DNA of 64,000 bases from an uncultured Oleispira sp. (GTDB lineage: Bacteria; Pseudomonadota; Gammaproteobacteria; Pseudomonadales; Oceanobacteraceae), in assembly GCA_913019965.1 (NCBI GenBank), contig CAJVZR010000012.1:1-64000 (forward strand), given 5' to 3'. Numbering within the stretch: position 1 is the stretch's first letter; each line of letters opens with the position of its first letter. A program made the position numbers and the translations under genes. Below the pieces are notes generated by a model, which worked only from the letters and a program-made list of their open reading frames with translations, was not told the DNA's origin and searched no databases. Below, piece by piece: positions 54,614 through 63,867 of this stretch.

Positions 54614-55117
54614 CTAATGAACAAGTCCTGATTTAAACTCATATTCATCCGCTTCACAGCTTATTCGGTCCTGCTCCTGCCCTGTCATCAACTGCATGAA
54701 AGCTCCCTGATCAACTCGCACTAAGTTTTCATGATCACCACTTTCAAAAAAGATTTCATCCATACTGGCAAAGGCAGAATCCCAAATCACCGGAAAACCA
54801 TAGACCTGCCCTAAAGCGGGAACCGCGCCCATTTCACAATCTGCGAACAAGTCTGCCAATTCTTGCTCCATTACTAAACGAAAGTGACCATGCATATGCT
54901 CGTTTAACCAAGACATAACAAGGCGGTGCGTTGAAGGGATTAAACATAAACGGTATGTTTCACCATCATGGGTCATGACCGCTTTAGCAACTTGCAGAGC
55001 AGGCACGTGAGCTAAGCGAGCGGTTTGTAAACTGTTAGCCGAATGAGGGTGAGGAATTAGATTGAAATCAATTCCTGATCGACCCAAATGGGTTTCAATA
55101 CTGGGTGCCATAGACAT
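54614..55117 (-). CDS. YbaK/ProX-type aminoacyl-tRNA deacylase
   Basis: The 167-residue protein starts at an ATG with AGGAGA upstream. It has the family core VAKAVMTHDGETYRLCLIP (conserved Lys), GAVPALGQVYGFPVIWD and ENLVRVDQGAFMQLM. Such proteins remove wrongly attached amino acids from tRNA (for example Cys-tRNA-Pro or Ala-tRNA-Pro). The specificity cannot be assigned from sequence alone. Confidence 0.88.
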   Translation of the reverse strand: MSMAPSIETHLGRSGIDFNLIPHPHSANSLQTARLAHVPALQVAKAVMTHDGETYRLCLIPSTHRLVMSWLNEHMHGHFRLVMEQELADLFADCEMGAVPALGQVYGFPVIWDSAFASMDEIFFESGDHENLVRVDQGAFMQLMTGQEQDRISCEADEYEFKSGLVH

Positions 55118-55243
55118 AAGCTATTCTCCTAAAAACCTCACTACCCTGTAAGAATAAGCCTCGACGTTTAAGGTCGCAAAGAAAAGCTCAGCAAAGAACC
55201 GATACGTTTAAGTAGCCGATTCATTACTTCCAATAGGAATAAA

Positions 55244-56185
55244 TTATTTAGCACTTCGCTTATTTGTGGCTAGCTTATTCAAGTCGACATTGCTTGGGTT
55301 ATACACTACGGCCAATAGAATACCCGACAATATCAGCAAGGTACTGTATAAATGCAAACTAGTGACAGCCTCGCCGAGAATAGCAATGGCCAAGATGCCA
55401 CTAAATATTGGCAATGAGTAATACACCATACCTGCATTAACCGCACCGATTACCGCTATAGCTTTATTCCATAGAATAAACGCCAACAAGGATGCAAAAA
55501 TTCCGATATATAAAATACTCATCACTGTAGAACTTTCAACTTCTTTGCTCGGAATAAAATAAAGCTCTAACAAATAGAAAGGCAATAAAAAGACCAAACC
55601 TAAAATAAAGCTGGCCAATTGAAAGGCTGGCACCCCAATACCTCCAGGCTTACGCTTTAATAGCATGGAATAAATGGCAAATATTAATGACGCAAGCAGC
55701 ATCCATATATCCCCTTGACTGAAGGCTAGCTCAGTTAATACCGCCACATCTCCCTTACTGATCAATAACAGAATGCCAGCGGCAACGAGTACAATACCGC
55801 CAAATTTATTCCAACCAATCGCCTCAGCTAAAAATAGTCGCGACAGCACTAAAATGAAAACTGGAAAGGTAATAGCAATCAGCGATAGATTAATTGCACT
55901 ACTGCTCTGTCCGGCATAATAAATTAGTGAATTAAATAACGTTACCCCTAGCAAAGAGACAATACTCAAATAGCCTGCATTTTCCGTCAACCAAGATTTC
56001 TGCGCTAATAAAGGCTTAATCGCAAACGGCAGTAAAACAAGAATAGCCACAACCCAACGCCAGAATGCCAGATTTAATGGCGCAATCGCATCACTTAGAC
56101 CACGAGCGACGATAAAATTCCCCGACCAGAGAATTGTCGCGGCGATGGCACAAGCGAATCCGATTAGCAGTGGTTTAGATGTCAT
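55244..56185 (-). CDS. DMT-superfamily (EamA) permease
   Basis: The 313-residue protein has ten hydrophobic segments in two EamA repeats. Typical motifs are ILWSGNFIVARGLSDAIAPLNLAFWRW and, in the second repeat, LLAFILWNKAIAVIGAVNAGMVYYSLPIFSGILAI. The substrate is unknown. It has no close operon neighbours, with gaps of about 90-130 bp on both sides. It is distinct from the permease at 679. Confidence 0.9.
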   Translation of the reverse strand: MTSKPLLIGFACAIAATILWSGNFIVARGLSDAIAPLNLAFWRWVVAILVLLPFAIKPLLAQKSWLTENAGYLSIVSLLGVTLFNSLIYYAGQSSSAINLSLIAITFPVFILVLSRLFLAEAIGWNKFGGIVLVAAGILLLISKGDVAVLTELAFSQGDIWMLLASLIFAIYSMLLKRKPGGIGVPAFQLASFILGLVFLLPFYLLELYFIPSKEVESSTVMSILYIGIFASLLAFILWNKAIAVIGAVNAGMVYYSLPIFSGILAIAILGEAVTSLHLYSTLLILSGILLAVVYNPSNVDLNKLATNKRSAK

Positions 56186-56275
56186 GGATTTACTCTGTAG
56201 ATTAATAACTGAATAGCAGGTTGCCCAGCAGCGTATTGAAAGTCGTCCAATCAGTCAATTCACAAGCCAAATGTT

Positions 56276-56734
56276 TCACCGTCCAATCGCTTCATTTCGA
56301 TTTAATACCCAACAACGCTCATTGTTCGTGAAGCCAATTTGTTGATAGTAACTATTTGCCGCAGGTGCCGCGATTAAGATGAGCTTACATTTTGGACCTA
56401 GTTGGTTCTGAGTCTGTATTTGCAGCGCTTTGCCTATACCTTGGTTTTGATAGTTTTGATCAACGGCCAGATCTGACAGATAACAGCAGTAGTGAAAATC
56501 CGTCACACAGCGAGAGATGCCTATAAGTTTTTGATCGTCCCAGGCACTGATGATTAGATTGCTGTTATTGATCATACCAGTTAAGCATTTTTCGTCTTCT
56601 ATTGGTCGGCGCTCGCCTAGGGTGGAGTTTTTTAGTAGCTGGGTGAATTGAGCTGGGGTTATTAACTGAGATTCACCTGAAGAAGAGAGTGAATTATAAA
56701 CCCGATAGGTTATTTTTCCTGTTACTGCATTCAT
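56276..56734 (-). CDS. GNAT-family N-acetyltransferase
   Basis: The ATG at 56734 is chosen because the longer form would begin inside a strong bidirectional terminator (56796-56826). The product is about 152 residues with an acetyl-CoA-binding motif, LAVDQNYQNQGIGKALQ, and the characteristic strand LILIAAPAANSYYQQIGF. The acceptor substrate is unknown. It is a single gene located downstream of guaA, with a terminator in between. Confidence 0.87.
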   Translation of the reverse strand: MNAVTGKITYRVYNSLSSSGESQLITPAQFTQLLKNSTLGERRPIEDEKCLTGMINNSNLIISAWDDQKLIGISRCVTDFHYCCYLSDLAVDQNYQNQGIGKALQIQTQNQLGPKCKLILIAAPAANSYYQQIGFTNNERCWVLNRNEAIGR

Positions 56735-56795
56735 GGCTGGATCACATTCTTTTAGAGTCTTCCTTGATTGAGGCTGTATGTTAAATCGTGGGCAT

Positions 56796-56826
56796 AAAAA
56801 AACCAATACTGGGTATTGGTTTTTTT
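56796..56826. terminator. Bidirectional rho-independent terminator between guaA and the GNAT gene
   Basis: A 14-bp stem, A7-CCAATAC and GTATTGG-T7, closes on a TGG loop. Because both flanks are A/T-runs it works on either strand. On the minus strand it stops guaA transcription, about 135 bp past the guaA stop. Confidence 0.92.
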
Positions 56827-56883
56827 ATGGCGGACAAACTAAAGATAAAAGAATACAGAGTTGAAATATATTCTAGAGTACAT

Positions 56884-56966
56884 CCCTGTAGTGTCTGCCG
56901 GCCTGCCCCTCCTTGGGCAGTCGAATAATCTAGCAGGAAGCTCCGCTTCCTAAACGCTAGATTATT
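56884..56966 (-). repeat. Structured element at the 3' end of guaA (copy 1)
   Basis: Read in the sense of guaA. AATAATCTAGC (including the guaA TAA) pairs with GCTAGATTATT. Inside is AGGAAGC-GGA-GCTTCCT. After the closing arm comes CGA, then CTGCCC-AAGGAG-GGGCAG, then GCCGGC, a spacer and TACAGGG. The guaB element (58706-58789) has the same order and the same fixed parts, with different arms. The arms, the apical stem and the second hairpin all differ between copies in a pairing-preserving way. Confidence 0.8.
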
Positions 56967-58533
56967 CCCACTCGATCGTAGCAGGAGGCTTCGAGCTTAC
57001 GTCATATGCCACACGAGAGATGTGCTCAATTTCGTTAATAATACGGTTAGACACTTTTTCTAACAGTTCATAAGGAAGGTGTGCCCAGCGCGCTGTCATA
57101 AAGTCGATAGTCTCTACAGCTCGTAGAGATACAACCCACTCGTAACGACGCCCATCGCCAACTACACCTACCGATTTAACCGGCAGGAAAACTACAAATG
57201 CTTGTGACGTTTTGTGATACCAATCGAAGTTGTGCAGCTCTTCTAAGAAAATCGCATCCGCTTCGCGCAATATATCGCAATATTCTTTTTTAACTTCACC
57301 AAGAATACGAACACCAAGACCTGGCCCTGGGAACGGGTGACGGTAGACCATGTCGTATGGCAAACCTAATTCAAGACCCATTTTACGTACTTCGTCTTTA
57401 AACAATTCACGCAGAGGCTCTACAAGATCCATCTTCATGTCGTCTGGCAAGCCACCCACATTGTGGTGTGATTTAATCACGTGGGCTTTACCGGTTTTAG
57501 ACGCTGCTGATTCGATAACGTCTGGGTAAATAGTACCCTGAGCTAGGAAATCAACATCTTTAATTTTTGTTGCTTCTTCATCGAATACTTCGATAAAGGT
57601 ATTACCAATCGCTTTGCGCTTTAGCTCAGGATCGGAAATACCTTTTAGCTTGCCTAAGAATAAATCGGCAGCATCGGCGCGGATAACTTTAACGCCCATG
57701 TTATCGGCAAACATATCCATGACCATGTCACCTTCGTTTTTACGAAGTAAGCCATTATCAACAAATACACAGGTCAGCTGATCGCCAATCGCCTTATGCA
57801 ATAAAGCGGCAACTACCGATGAATCAACACCACCGGAAAGACCTAACAATACTTTTTTGTCACCCACTTGTGCACGAACACGAGTAATTTGGTCTTCAAT
57901 AATTTTTGCCGGAGTCCATAAAGATTCACAGGCACAAATATCGTGGATGAAGTGACCTAATAGACGCTCACCTTGAAGTGTATGAGTTACTTCAGGGTGA
58001 AACTGTACGCCGTAGTAGTTTTTCTCAGCGTGATACATACCAGCAATTGGGCAAGAATCAGTAGACGCTAAAATTTCAAAGCCTTCAGGCATTTGCGTTA
58101 CTTTATCGCCATGGCTCATCCACACATCTAAGAACTTATCGCCATTTTCTACGTGATCAGAGATGTCTTTTAATAAAGCAGAAGTGCCTTCGGCTTTAAT
58201 ACGCGCATAACCAAATTCACGTAAATCAGAACCTTCAACCTTGCCGCCCATTTGCTCGGCCATGGTTTGCATGCCGTAGCAGATACCCAATACTGGAATA
58301 TTTAGATCAAAAACAGCCTGCGGAGCGCGAGGAGAATTTTCTTCGGTTACCGACTCAGGGCCACCGGCAAGGATAATACCTTGTGGTGCGTAATCGATGA
58401 TTTCCTGATCATCCATATCCCAAGCACGAATTTCAGAGAACACACCCAACTCACGTACGCGACGTGCGATTAGCTGAGTATATTGAGAACCAAAATCTAA
58501 AATTAAAATACGCTGAGCGTGAATGTCAGTCAT
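56962..58533 (-). CDS. guaA: GMP synthase (glutamine-hydrolysing)
   Basis: The ATG at 58533 gives [20 protein letters not shown]; the earlier ATG at 58539 is too close to the ribosome binding site. The 523-residue enzyme has an N-terminal glutaminase (Cys85 in GICYGMQTM, His in [10 protein letters not shown]), the ATP-pyrophosphatase P-loop [14 protein letters not shown] and the C-terminal dimer domain ending KPPATIEWE. It converts XMP to GMP. The stop codon forms part of the structured element. A terminator-like hairpin lies between guaB and guaA. Confidence 0.98.
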   Translation of the reverse strand: MTDIHAQRILILDFGSQYTQLIARRVRELGVFSEIRAWDMDDQEIIDYAPQGIILAGGPESVTEENSPRAPQAVFDLNIPVLGICYGMQTMAEQMGGKVEGSDLREFGYARIKAEGTSALLKDISDHVENGDKFLDVWMSHGDKVTQMPEGFEILASTDSCPIAGMYHAEKNYYGVQFHPEVTHTLQGERLLGHFIHDICACESLWTPAKIIEDQITRVRAQVGDKKVLLGLSGGVDSSVVAALLHKAIGDQLTCVFVDNGLLRKNEGDMVMDMFADNMGVKVIRADAADLFLGKLKGISDPELKRKAIGNTFIEVFDEEATKIKDVDFLAQGTIYPDVIESAASKTGKAHVIKSHHNVGGLPDDMKMDLVEPLRELFKDEVRKMGLELGLPYDMVYRHPFPGPGLGVRILGEVKKEYCDILREADAIFLEELHNFDWYHKTSQAFVVFLPVKSVGVVGDGRRYEWVVSLRAVETIDFMTARWAHLPYELLEKVSNRIINEIEHISRVAYDVSSKPPATIEWE

Positions 58534-58574
58534 AACCATCTCTTAATCAAAAAAATGCACTGAGGCATAAAATG

Positions 58575-58602
58575 AAAAAACCCACTGACTCGTCAGTAGG
58601 TT
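58575..58602 (-). terminator. Terminator or attenuator hairpin in front of guaA
   Basis: On the minus strand AACCTACTGAC pairs with GTCAGTGGGTT (one mismatch) and runs into six U residues, about 42 bases before the guaA ATG. As it lies between guaB and guaA it would stop or attenuate read-through, making guaA expression partly independent or conditional. Confidence 0.7.
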
Positions 58603-58705
58603 ATTAATTTGTTTCGTTGCCTTATTGTTAAATAAGGTTTGCCCAATATTAAATAAGGCACTGGCAGAATATATTGGCTTCTTGATTGATATATTAAGCC
58701 CACTT

Positions 58706-58789
58706 CCCTGTACGTCCGCCGGCCTGCACTTCCTTGTGCAGTCGTAAAACCTCACATGAAGCTGCGCTTCATAAGACTTGAGGTTTTAC
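58706..58789 (-). repeat. Structured element at the 3' end of guaB (copy 2)
   Basis: Read in the sense of guaB. GTAAAACCTCA (with the TAA stop) pairs with TGAGGTTTTAC. Inside is ATGAAGC-GCA-GCTTCAT. After the closing arm come CGA (sharing its C with the arm), CTGCAC-AAGGAA-GTGCAG, GCCGGC, then GGACG-TACAGGG. Shared with the guaA copy are GAAGCGNAGCTTC, CTGCNCAAGGA and GCAGGCCGGC. Differences are compensated in all three stems. Confidence 0.8.
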
Positions 58790-60270
58790 CCCATTCGATA
58801 ATTAGGGGCTTCTTTCGTTATTTGCACATCGTGTACATGCGACTCTTTCATACCTGCGTTCGTAATACGAACAAACTCAGGCTTAGTACGCATCTCATCG
58901 ATGGTGCCGCATCCGGTATAACCCATAGAAGCACGAACCCCGCCCATCAACTGATGAACAATGTTAGTCAATGGACCTTTAACCGCGATACGACCTTCAA
59001 TACCTTCCGGTACTAGCTTATCAACACCGCTATTTTTATCTTGGAAATAACGATCTGAAGAACCTTGAGATTGACCCATGGCACCTAAAGAACCCATACC
59101 ACGATAGCTCTTATAAGCACGGCCTTGGTAAAGCTCAACTTCACCCGGTGCTTCATCAGTACCGGCAAGCATAGAACCCACCATGATCACGCTAGCGCCA
59201 GCAACAATCGCCTTTGCGATATCACCAGAATAACGGATACCACCATCAGCAATAACCGGTACGCCGTATTTTTCCATCGCAGTCGCAACGTTAGCTACTG
59301 CTGAAATCTGAGGAACACCAACACCCGCAACAATACGCGTAGTACAGATAGAACCTGGGCCAATACCCACTTTCACGCCATCAGCACCCGCTTCAGCCAA
59401 AGCAATCGCTGCTGCTGCCGTTGCAATATTGCCACCAATTACCTGCAACTGAGGGAATTTCTCTTTCGCCCAACGGACACGGTCGATAACACCCGTGCCT
59501 GAAGCATTACTCGTATGTCCGTGCGCCGTATCAACAACGATCACATCAACACCCGCTTCAACTAAAGCTGTAATACGCTCATCCGTACCAAAACCGGTAC
59601 CAACCGCTGCGCCAACACGTAAGCTTCCACGCTCATCTTTCGATGCCAGTGGATACGCTTGGGCTTTATTCATATCTTTTACTGTCATCATGCCCGCTAG
59701 TTTGCCAGCGTCATCAACAACTAAAACTTTTTCAATGCGGTGGGTATGCAATAAATCTTGTACCACATCGCGGCTTTCGCCTTCCTTTACCGTGACTAGC
59801 TTAGCTTTAGGCGTCATCACAGTTGATACCGCAGCATCTAGGTTCTTTTCAAAACGCACATCACGACTAGTAACAATACCAACTAACTCATCACCATCAA
59901 CCACAGGAACCCCTGAGATCTTATGCATGTGAGTCAACTCTAACAATTCACGGATAGTCGTAGAGCTAGGGGTAATAATAGGATCTTTAACCACACCACT
60001 TTCGTAGCGCTTAACTTTAAGCACTTCCGCAGCCTGTTCTTCAACAGTCATATTCTTGTGAATAATGCCAAGGCCACCGTCTTGGGCGATTGCAATCGCC
60101 AAGCGGGCTTCAGTCACTGTATCCATAGCGGCAGAAATAAGGGGAACGTTAAGCTCAATGCCTTTCGTAATGCGCGTTTTCAGCGACACTTGATTAGGCA
60201 GAACTTCAGAGTAACCAGGAACTAATAAGACATCATCGAATGTCAAAGCATCTTCAGCGATTCGCAACAT
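58786..60270 (-). CDS. guaB: Inosine-5'-monophosphate dehydrogenase
   Basis: The 494-residue enzyme has the TIM barrel interrupted by a CBS pair (about residues 93-205). The catalytic loop is [19 protein letters not shown] with the active Cys near residue 305, and the flap region is [24 protein letters not shown]. It oxidises IMP to XMP with NAD+, the first step to GMP. It is upstream of guaA, as in the classical guaBA operon, but a structured element and a terminator-like hairpin separate the two. Confidence 0.98.
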   Translation of the reverse strand: MLRIAEDALTFDDVLLVPGYSEVLPNQVSLKTRITKGIELNVPLISAAMDTVTEARLAIAIAQDGGLGIIHKNMTVEEQAAEVLKVKRYESGVVKDPIITPSSTTIRELLELTHMHKISGVPVVDGDELVGIVTSRDVRFEKNLDAAVSTVMTPKAKLVTVKEGESRDVVQDLLHTHRIEKVLVVDDAGKLAGMMTVKDMNKAQAYPLASKDERGSLRVGAAVGTGFGTDERITALVEAGVDVIVVDTAHGHTSNASGTGVIDRVRWAKEKFPQLQVIGGNIATAAAAIALAEAGADGVKVGIGPGSICTTRIVAGVGVPQISAVANVATAMEKYGVPVIADGGIRYSGDIAKAIVAGASVIMVGSMLAGTDEAPGEVELYQGRAYKSYRGMGSLGAMGQSQGSSDRYFQDKNSGVDKLVPEGIEGRIAVKGPLTNIVHQLMGGVRASMGYTGCGTIDEMRTKPEFVRITNAGMKESHVHDVQITKEAPNYRMG

Positions 60271-60396
60271 TTTGAGGCAACCTGAAAGTAAGGTGGGTAT
60301 AAACTTTGACGCGGCATTTTACTGATGAATGTGCTATTTGGCAAGCACTAGCTTAGTAGAGTCCCCCAAAAAACAGATACTGCCCCAACCTGACTA

Positions 60397-61254
60397 TTAG
60401 ATCAAGAATTCAAGAAAAATTTTTCGATATTCTTCATAATTGAAACTTTGGATATGTCCTCCTTCTGATTCCTGCCACGTTTTCGGCTGTTTAGCTTGTT
60501 GATAAAGCTCTTGTCCAAGCTCTATTGGTAAAATGCCATCATCCTGACTGTGCAGCATAAGGATAGGTTTCGGTGATATCTGATTAATATGTTCAATGGG
60601 ATCCCATTGGGTAGGCAATAGCCAGGTAAAAGGCCACATAACCCAAGTAATGGGTGAGCTTAATGTCGCGTGCTGAGCAATATCCCGATAACCAGTAAAA
60701 CTGGCATCGAGAATAAGGCCAGATACATTATATTCATCTTTAAAGATTGCCATGCTTGTCGTGGCAATCGCCGAACCGATACTTTGGCCAAAGATATAAA
60801 TTCTTTTATTCGGGTAACGCGCTCGCAGCCAAATTAAAGAAGCTTCTACATCCTGAAAAATTGCCGGAATATAGGGCTCTCCTTGAGAATTCCCATAACC
60901 GCGATAGTCTAAAAGAAATACATTAACACCCTCCTCAGGAAGCCAGTACACACTACCAATGTGAGTACTTATATTTTCTGCATTACCATGAAGGAATAAA
61001 ACGATAGGAGATTCATCATCTTTATTGGGTTGGATAGAAGATCTAGTTTCCGTTTTTTTCACTGCCGGTAAAAACCACGAGGCCAAATAAGTACCATCAT
61101 GAGCATTCAGTGAAACTTCTTCATAAGCTAAATTGATATCCGCCGGTGTACGCAAATATTGAGTTTGTGGATAGAAGAATAAACTCGTTAGGTTAGAGCA
61201 GCCATTTACAGCAAGCAAAGAGAAGAGCACAGGCCAAACATATACTTTTTTCAT
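60397..61254 (-). CDS. Alpha/beta-hydrolase lipoprotein
   Basis: The 285-residue protein has a lipobox VNGC (lipidated Cys19). The hydrolase fold carries the nucleophile GQSIGSA (Ser), the acid in HSQDDGILP and His in EGGHIQSF. FLHGNAENISTH gives the oxyanion strand. It resembles the YfhR/BEM46-type lipoproteins. The substrate is unknown. It begins 1 bp after the DUF4105 gene ends, so they form one operon. Confidence 0.88.
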   Translation of the reverse strand: MKKVYVWPVLFSLLAVNGCSNLTSLFFYPQTQYLRTPADINLAYEEVSLNAHDGTYLASWFLPAVKKTETRSSIQPNKDDESPIVLFLHGNAENISTHIGSVYWLPEEGVNVFLLDYRGYGNSQGEPYIPAIFQDVEASLIWLRARYPNKRIYIFGQSIGSAIATTSMAIFKDEYNVSGLILDASFTGYRDIAQHATLSSPITWVMWPFTWLLPTQWDPIEHINQISPKPILMLHSQDDGILPIELGQELYQQAKQPKTWQESEGGHIQSFNYEEYRKIFLEFLI

Positions 61255-61255
61255 A

Positions 61256-63196
61256 TTAAAAATACCAATTTAGCCCCAGCCTTACATTATCCCCATCGAT
61301 AAATTTACCACTATTTGAAATCAGTTGACGCTTTGCTTCCAAACGCACTTGTAGATTGGTTGATAGCTTACTGCCCAAAGAAAAAGAATAATCCTGATAA
61401 TCAAATTTTTCACCCGCAATAGCAGGTAAATAACTCCCATAAGCTTGCATCTGCCATTGAGAGCCTTGATATAGCCAACCTAATTGTGCTCCCGCCGCTA
61501 GTTGATAATCACTTTCAAATTGACCAGAAACTTTTAATCTTGCTTCTGCTAAACCATAGACCTGCCCAAAGTAGCGATCTGATAAGTTGAGGTCATAACT
61601 ATAACCCCCAGCTACATCGAGATGTGCAAATAAATCGTTATTGGCAAATTCAAAACGATCAAAGCCAGTATTCACACGCCAAGAAATGGGTTGCTGAAAA
61701 TGATCCCGTGCACCTAAAGATAAGATATTAATGATACTGAATTTTTGCAGTTGCAGCTTAAGTTCAGAATCCTCATTCTTTCGCTCTTGTTTTATGCCCC
61801 GTAAAGCCCAAGAGCCCATTTCAATTTGGCCACCTTTGATAAAACCATCGGGTAAATCCATTAATTCTTGATACGCCATACGGAACTGAAGATCAATAAA
61901 CTCACTTTCATTTTGCTGCCCTAAATACAAGCTGGCTCTCTGAGTTAAATGACCTTCATCATCACGCACTAAAGGTTCTTGAATGGGTAAAAAAATATTT
62001 TGTAGCGGAATTTTACTTCGAGCTGATAGTAAAGCTAGAGAACGCTTGCGGTTTTCAGGGGAGTTCTGCTTCTTTTTCACCACCAAATAACGTAAATAGC
62101 TAATCGCAACCTCTAATGCTTGAGCCTGCTCTATTTCAGAAAGTTGCTGAAATTCAATCGCAGAGATTTCGTCAGGGTCTAAGGCTATTCGCTTAGCCCA
62201 TTGTTTTTGCTCATTATTGAGCTGGGCTTGCTGCTGATTTAACAAAACCCCAGACGATGGTCGATAATCAACACGTTCAACCCTATTAGTGTCGATCAAG
62301 CTACGAATGGTATCGACGGGCATCGCTTTTAATGAAAAATCTTTCGCAACATCAATGCGTTCACTGGAAGCATCCAATAACGCTAACAACCGATAAGAGC
62401 AGTTTTCATCAAAAAAGAAATAATCAAATTCAGTCTCTTTCGTCTCCCAAATATGATTTACAAACTGATCTACTTCTTCAGTTGTTAAATTCAACCGATA
62501 TTCCCAGACATCTCTATGCTCTAGATGGCTGTATTCATTAACCTTGGCATAATAAGGCAATACGGAAACGACACCAGGGTACCCCCCTGCTAAACCTTTA
62601 TAGCTAAAAACTAATTCATTATCCGTAGGATCAGCATTAGCGGCAAAATTCACACTATAAGATAACAATTTACTCTTAGTTTCATCTTCACGATCTAGAC
62701 GAATTAACGTATGGCCATACATAGAAGAAGGGGAGTTTAAATATGAAGCTGGGAAGATCAGCGTTAAATAATGGGCATTTAATTCATTTTTCCACTCATC
62801 AAGCTCACTACAAGGCTGATCAAGCCAAGTAGGAAAGAATTTTTTTAACCATTTATAACGAGCAGGAAAGCGACACTGTAAAGATTGATTATCGCTTTGG
62901 CCGACTAAAGAAAATAATTCAACTTCGTCATTCAACTCTAATAACGGATCTACTTTACCTTTTGAGCTGACAAAGAAATCAACATGATCATTTTCACTTT
63001 TTAGATCCCCCAGCAATCCATGAGGACGATAGTGCAATAAATGCAGCCATTGTTTATGCCACGCTAACTGCTGAACTCTTTCAGCAATAACTACCGATTC
63101 TTCAACATCGCTTACAACGGCACCCTGTGCACGAGTCGTTTGGACAATAAAAAAACAAGAGATAAAACAAATAACGAATAATCGTTTATTAATCAC
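61256..63196 (-). CDS. DUF4105 family protein with C-terminal barrel-like domain
   Basis: The 646-residue protein has a signal peptide (cleavage near TRAQ). DUF4105 spans about residues 140-300. Its likely catalytic residues, as in papain-like NlpC/P60 relatives, are His in SSMYGHTLIRLD and Cys in FFDENCSYRLL. The last 250 residues are amphipathic strands ending RLGLNWYF, an outer-membrane-barrel-like end. In Bacteroides a DUF4105 protein acts as a lipoprotein N-acyltransferase; whether that applies to this architecture is unknown. It is co-transcribed with the hydrolase. Confidence 0.88.
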   Translation of the reverse strand: MINKRLFVICFISCFFIVQTTRAQGAVVSDVEESVVIAERVQQLAWHKQWLHLLHYRPHGLLGDLKSENDHVDFFVSSKGKVDPLLELNDEVELFSLVGQSDNQSLQCRFPARYKWLKKFFPTWLDQPCSELDEWKNELNAHYLTLIFPASYLNSPSSMYGHTLIRLDREDETKSKLLSYSVNFAANADPTDNELVFSYKGLAGGYPGVVSVLPYYAKVNEYSHLEHRDVWEYRLNLTTEEVDQFVNHIWETKETEFDYFFFDENCSYRLLALLDASSERIDVAKDFSLKAMPVDTIRSLIDTNRVERVDYRPSSGVLLNQQQAQLNNEQKQWAKRIALDPDEISAIEFQQLSEIEQAQALEVAISYLRYLVVKKKQNSPENRKRSLALLSARSKIPLQNIFLPIQEPLVRDDEGHLTQRASLYLGQQNESEFIDLQFRMAYQELMDLPDGFIKGGQIEMGSWALRGIKQERKNEDSELKLQLQKFSIINILSLGARDHFQQPISWRVNTGFDRFEFANNDLFAHLDVAGGYSYDLNLSDRYFGQVYGLAEARLKVSGQFESDYQLAAGAQLGWLYQGSQWQMQAYGSYLPAIAGEKFDYQDYSFSLGSKLSTNLQVRLEAKRQLISNSGKFIDGDNVRLGLNWYF

Positions 63197-63243
63197 TGTG
63201 ACTTCCAGTCTTTATAAATTTAATACTCTGATTCGACATGCAC

Positions 63244-63269
63244 AAAAAAGGCGTGCTTAGCACGCCTTT
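63244..63269 (-). terminator. Rho-independent terminator after the DUF3015 gene
   Basis: AAAGGCGTGC pairs with GCACGCCTTT around a TTA triloop. On the minus strand six U residues follow, about 50 bp beyond the DUF3015 stop. Confidence 0.92.
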
Positions 63270-63318
63270 CTTTTACCGCTAGATTTCTAACCTAACAGCG
63301 ATACCTGCAAGTTAAAAA

Positions 63319-63792
63319 TTAACCTAGGTATTTCTTTAATACAAGGTCAGACTGCATAGTATCTTTCATTGCTTGATACGCAGTTTCAGACGTTGCTTCT
63401 GTTGAGAACATCGTATCAAAGCTAGCTTGTAGCTTAGAGTTAAACGTAGTCTGATCAGCAGCATCAACACCAATAATTTCTGCTAGCGCAGAAAGAGTTT
63501 CGCCTTGGCCTTTAGCAACATCCATGGCTAGTTGATCCATGTTATTGTCCATGAAAGTTTGCACACCCGCTAATGGGCCGTTTGCAGCTTCACAGCCTAA
63601 AGTACCAGACGTCATACCAAAGGTTTGGTTACCTGAAGTACCGTTAGTCGTCGCAGCAAGTACATGTTCGTGCCATTCATTTGCATCCTTAAATACAACA
63701 GCTGTACCTAGACCACAGCCCGCTGGACCACCTGCGGCAAAAGTCATTGTTGAAGAAGCGGCTAGAAGTGCGCCTGCAATAATTTTTTTCAT
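63319..63792 (-). CDS. DUF3015 family exported protein
   Basis: The ATG at 63792 is 8 bp after AAAGGA, so it is preferred over the upstream ATGs at 63801 and 63810. The product is about 157 residues. A signal peptide (cleavage near TFAAG) precedes the DUF3015 core GPAGCGLGTAVVFKD, with SGNQTFGMTSGTLGCE. Two conserved cysteines probably form a disulfide. Function is unknown. It is a single gene flanked by its own terminator. Confidence 0.87.
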   Translation of the reverse strand: MKKIIAGALLAASSTMTFAAGGPAGCGLGTAVVFKDANEWHEHVLAATTNGTSGNQTFGMTSGTLGCEAANGPLAGVQTFMDNNMDQLAMDVAKGQGETLSALAEIIGVDAADQTTFNSKLQASFDTMFSTEATSETAYQAMKDTMQSDLVLKKYLG

Positions 63793-63867
63793 AATGTTCA
63801 TCCTTTTCATTTAGAGATCAATGATCTTTTAGACCATAGGGAAATAATCTAGACGGAGTTTTTCACA

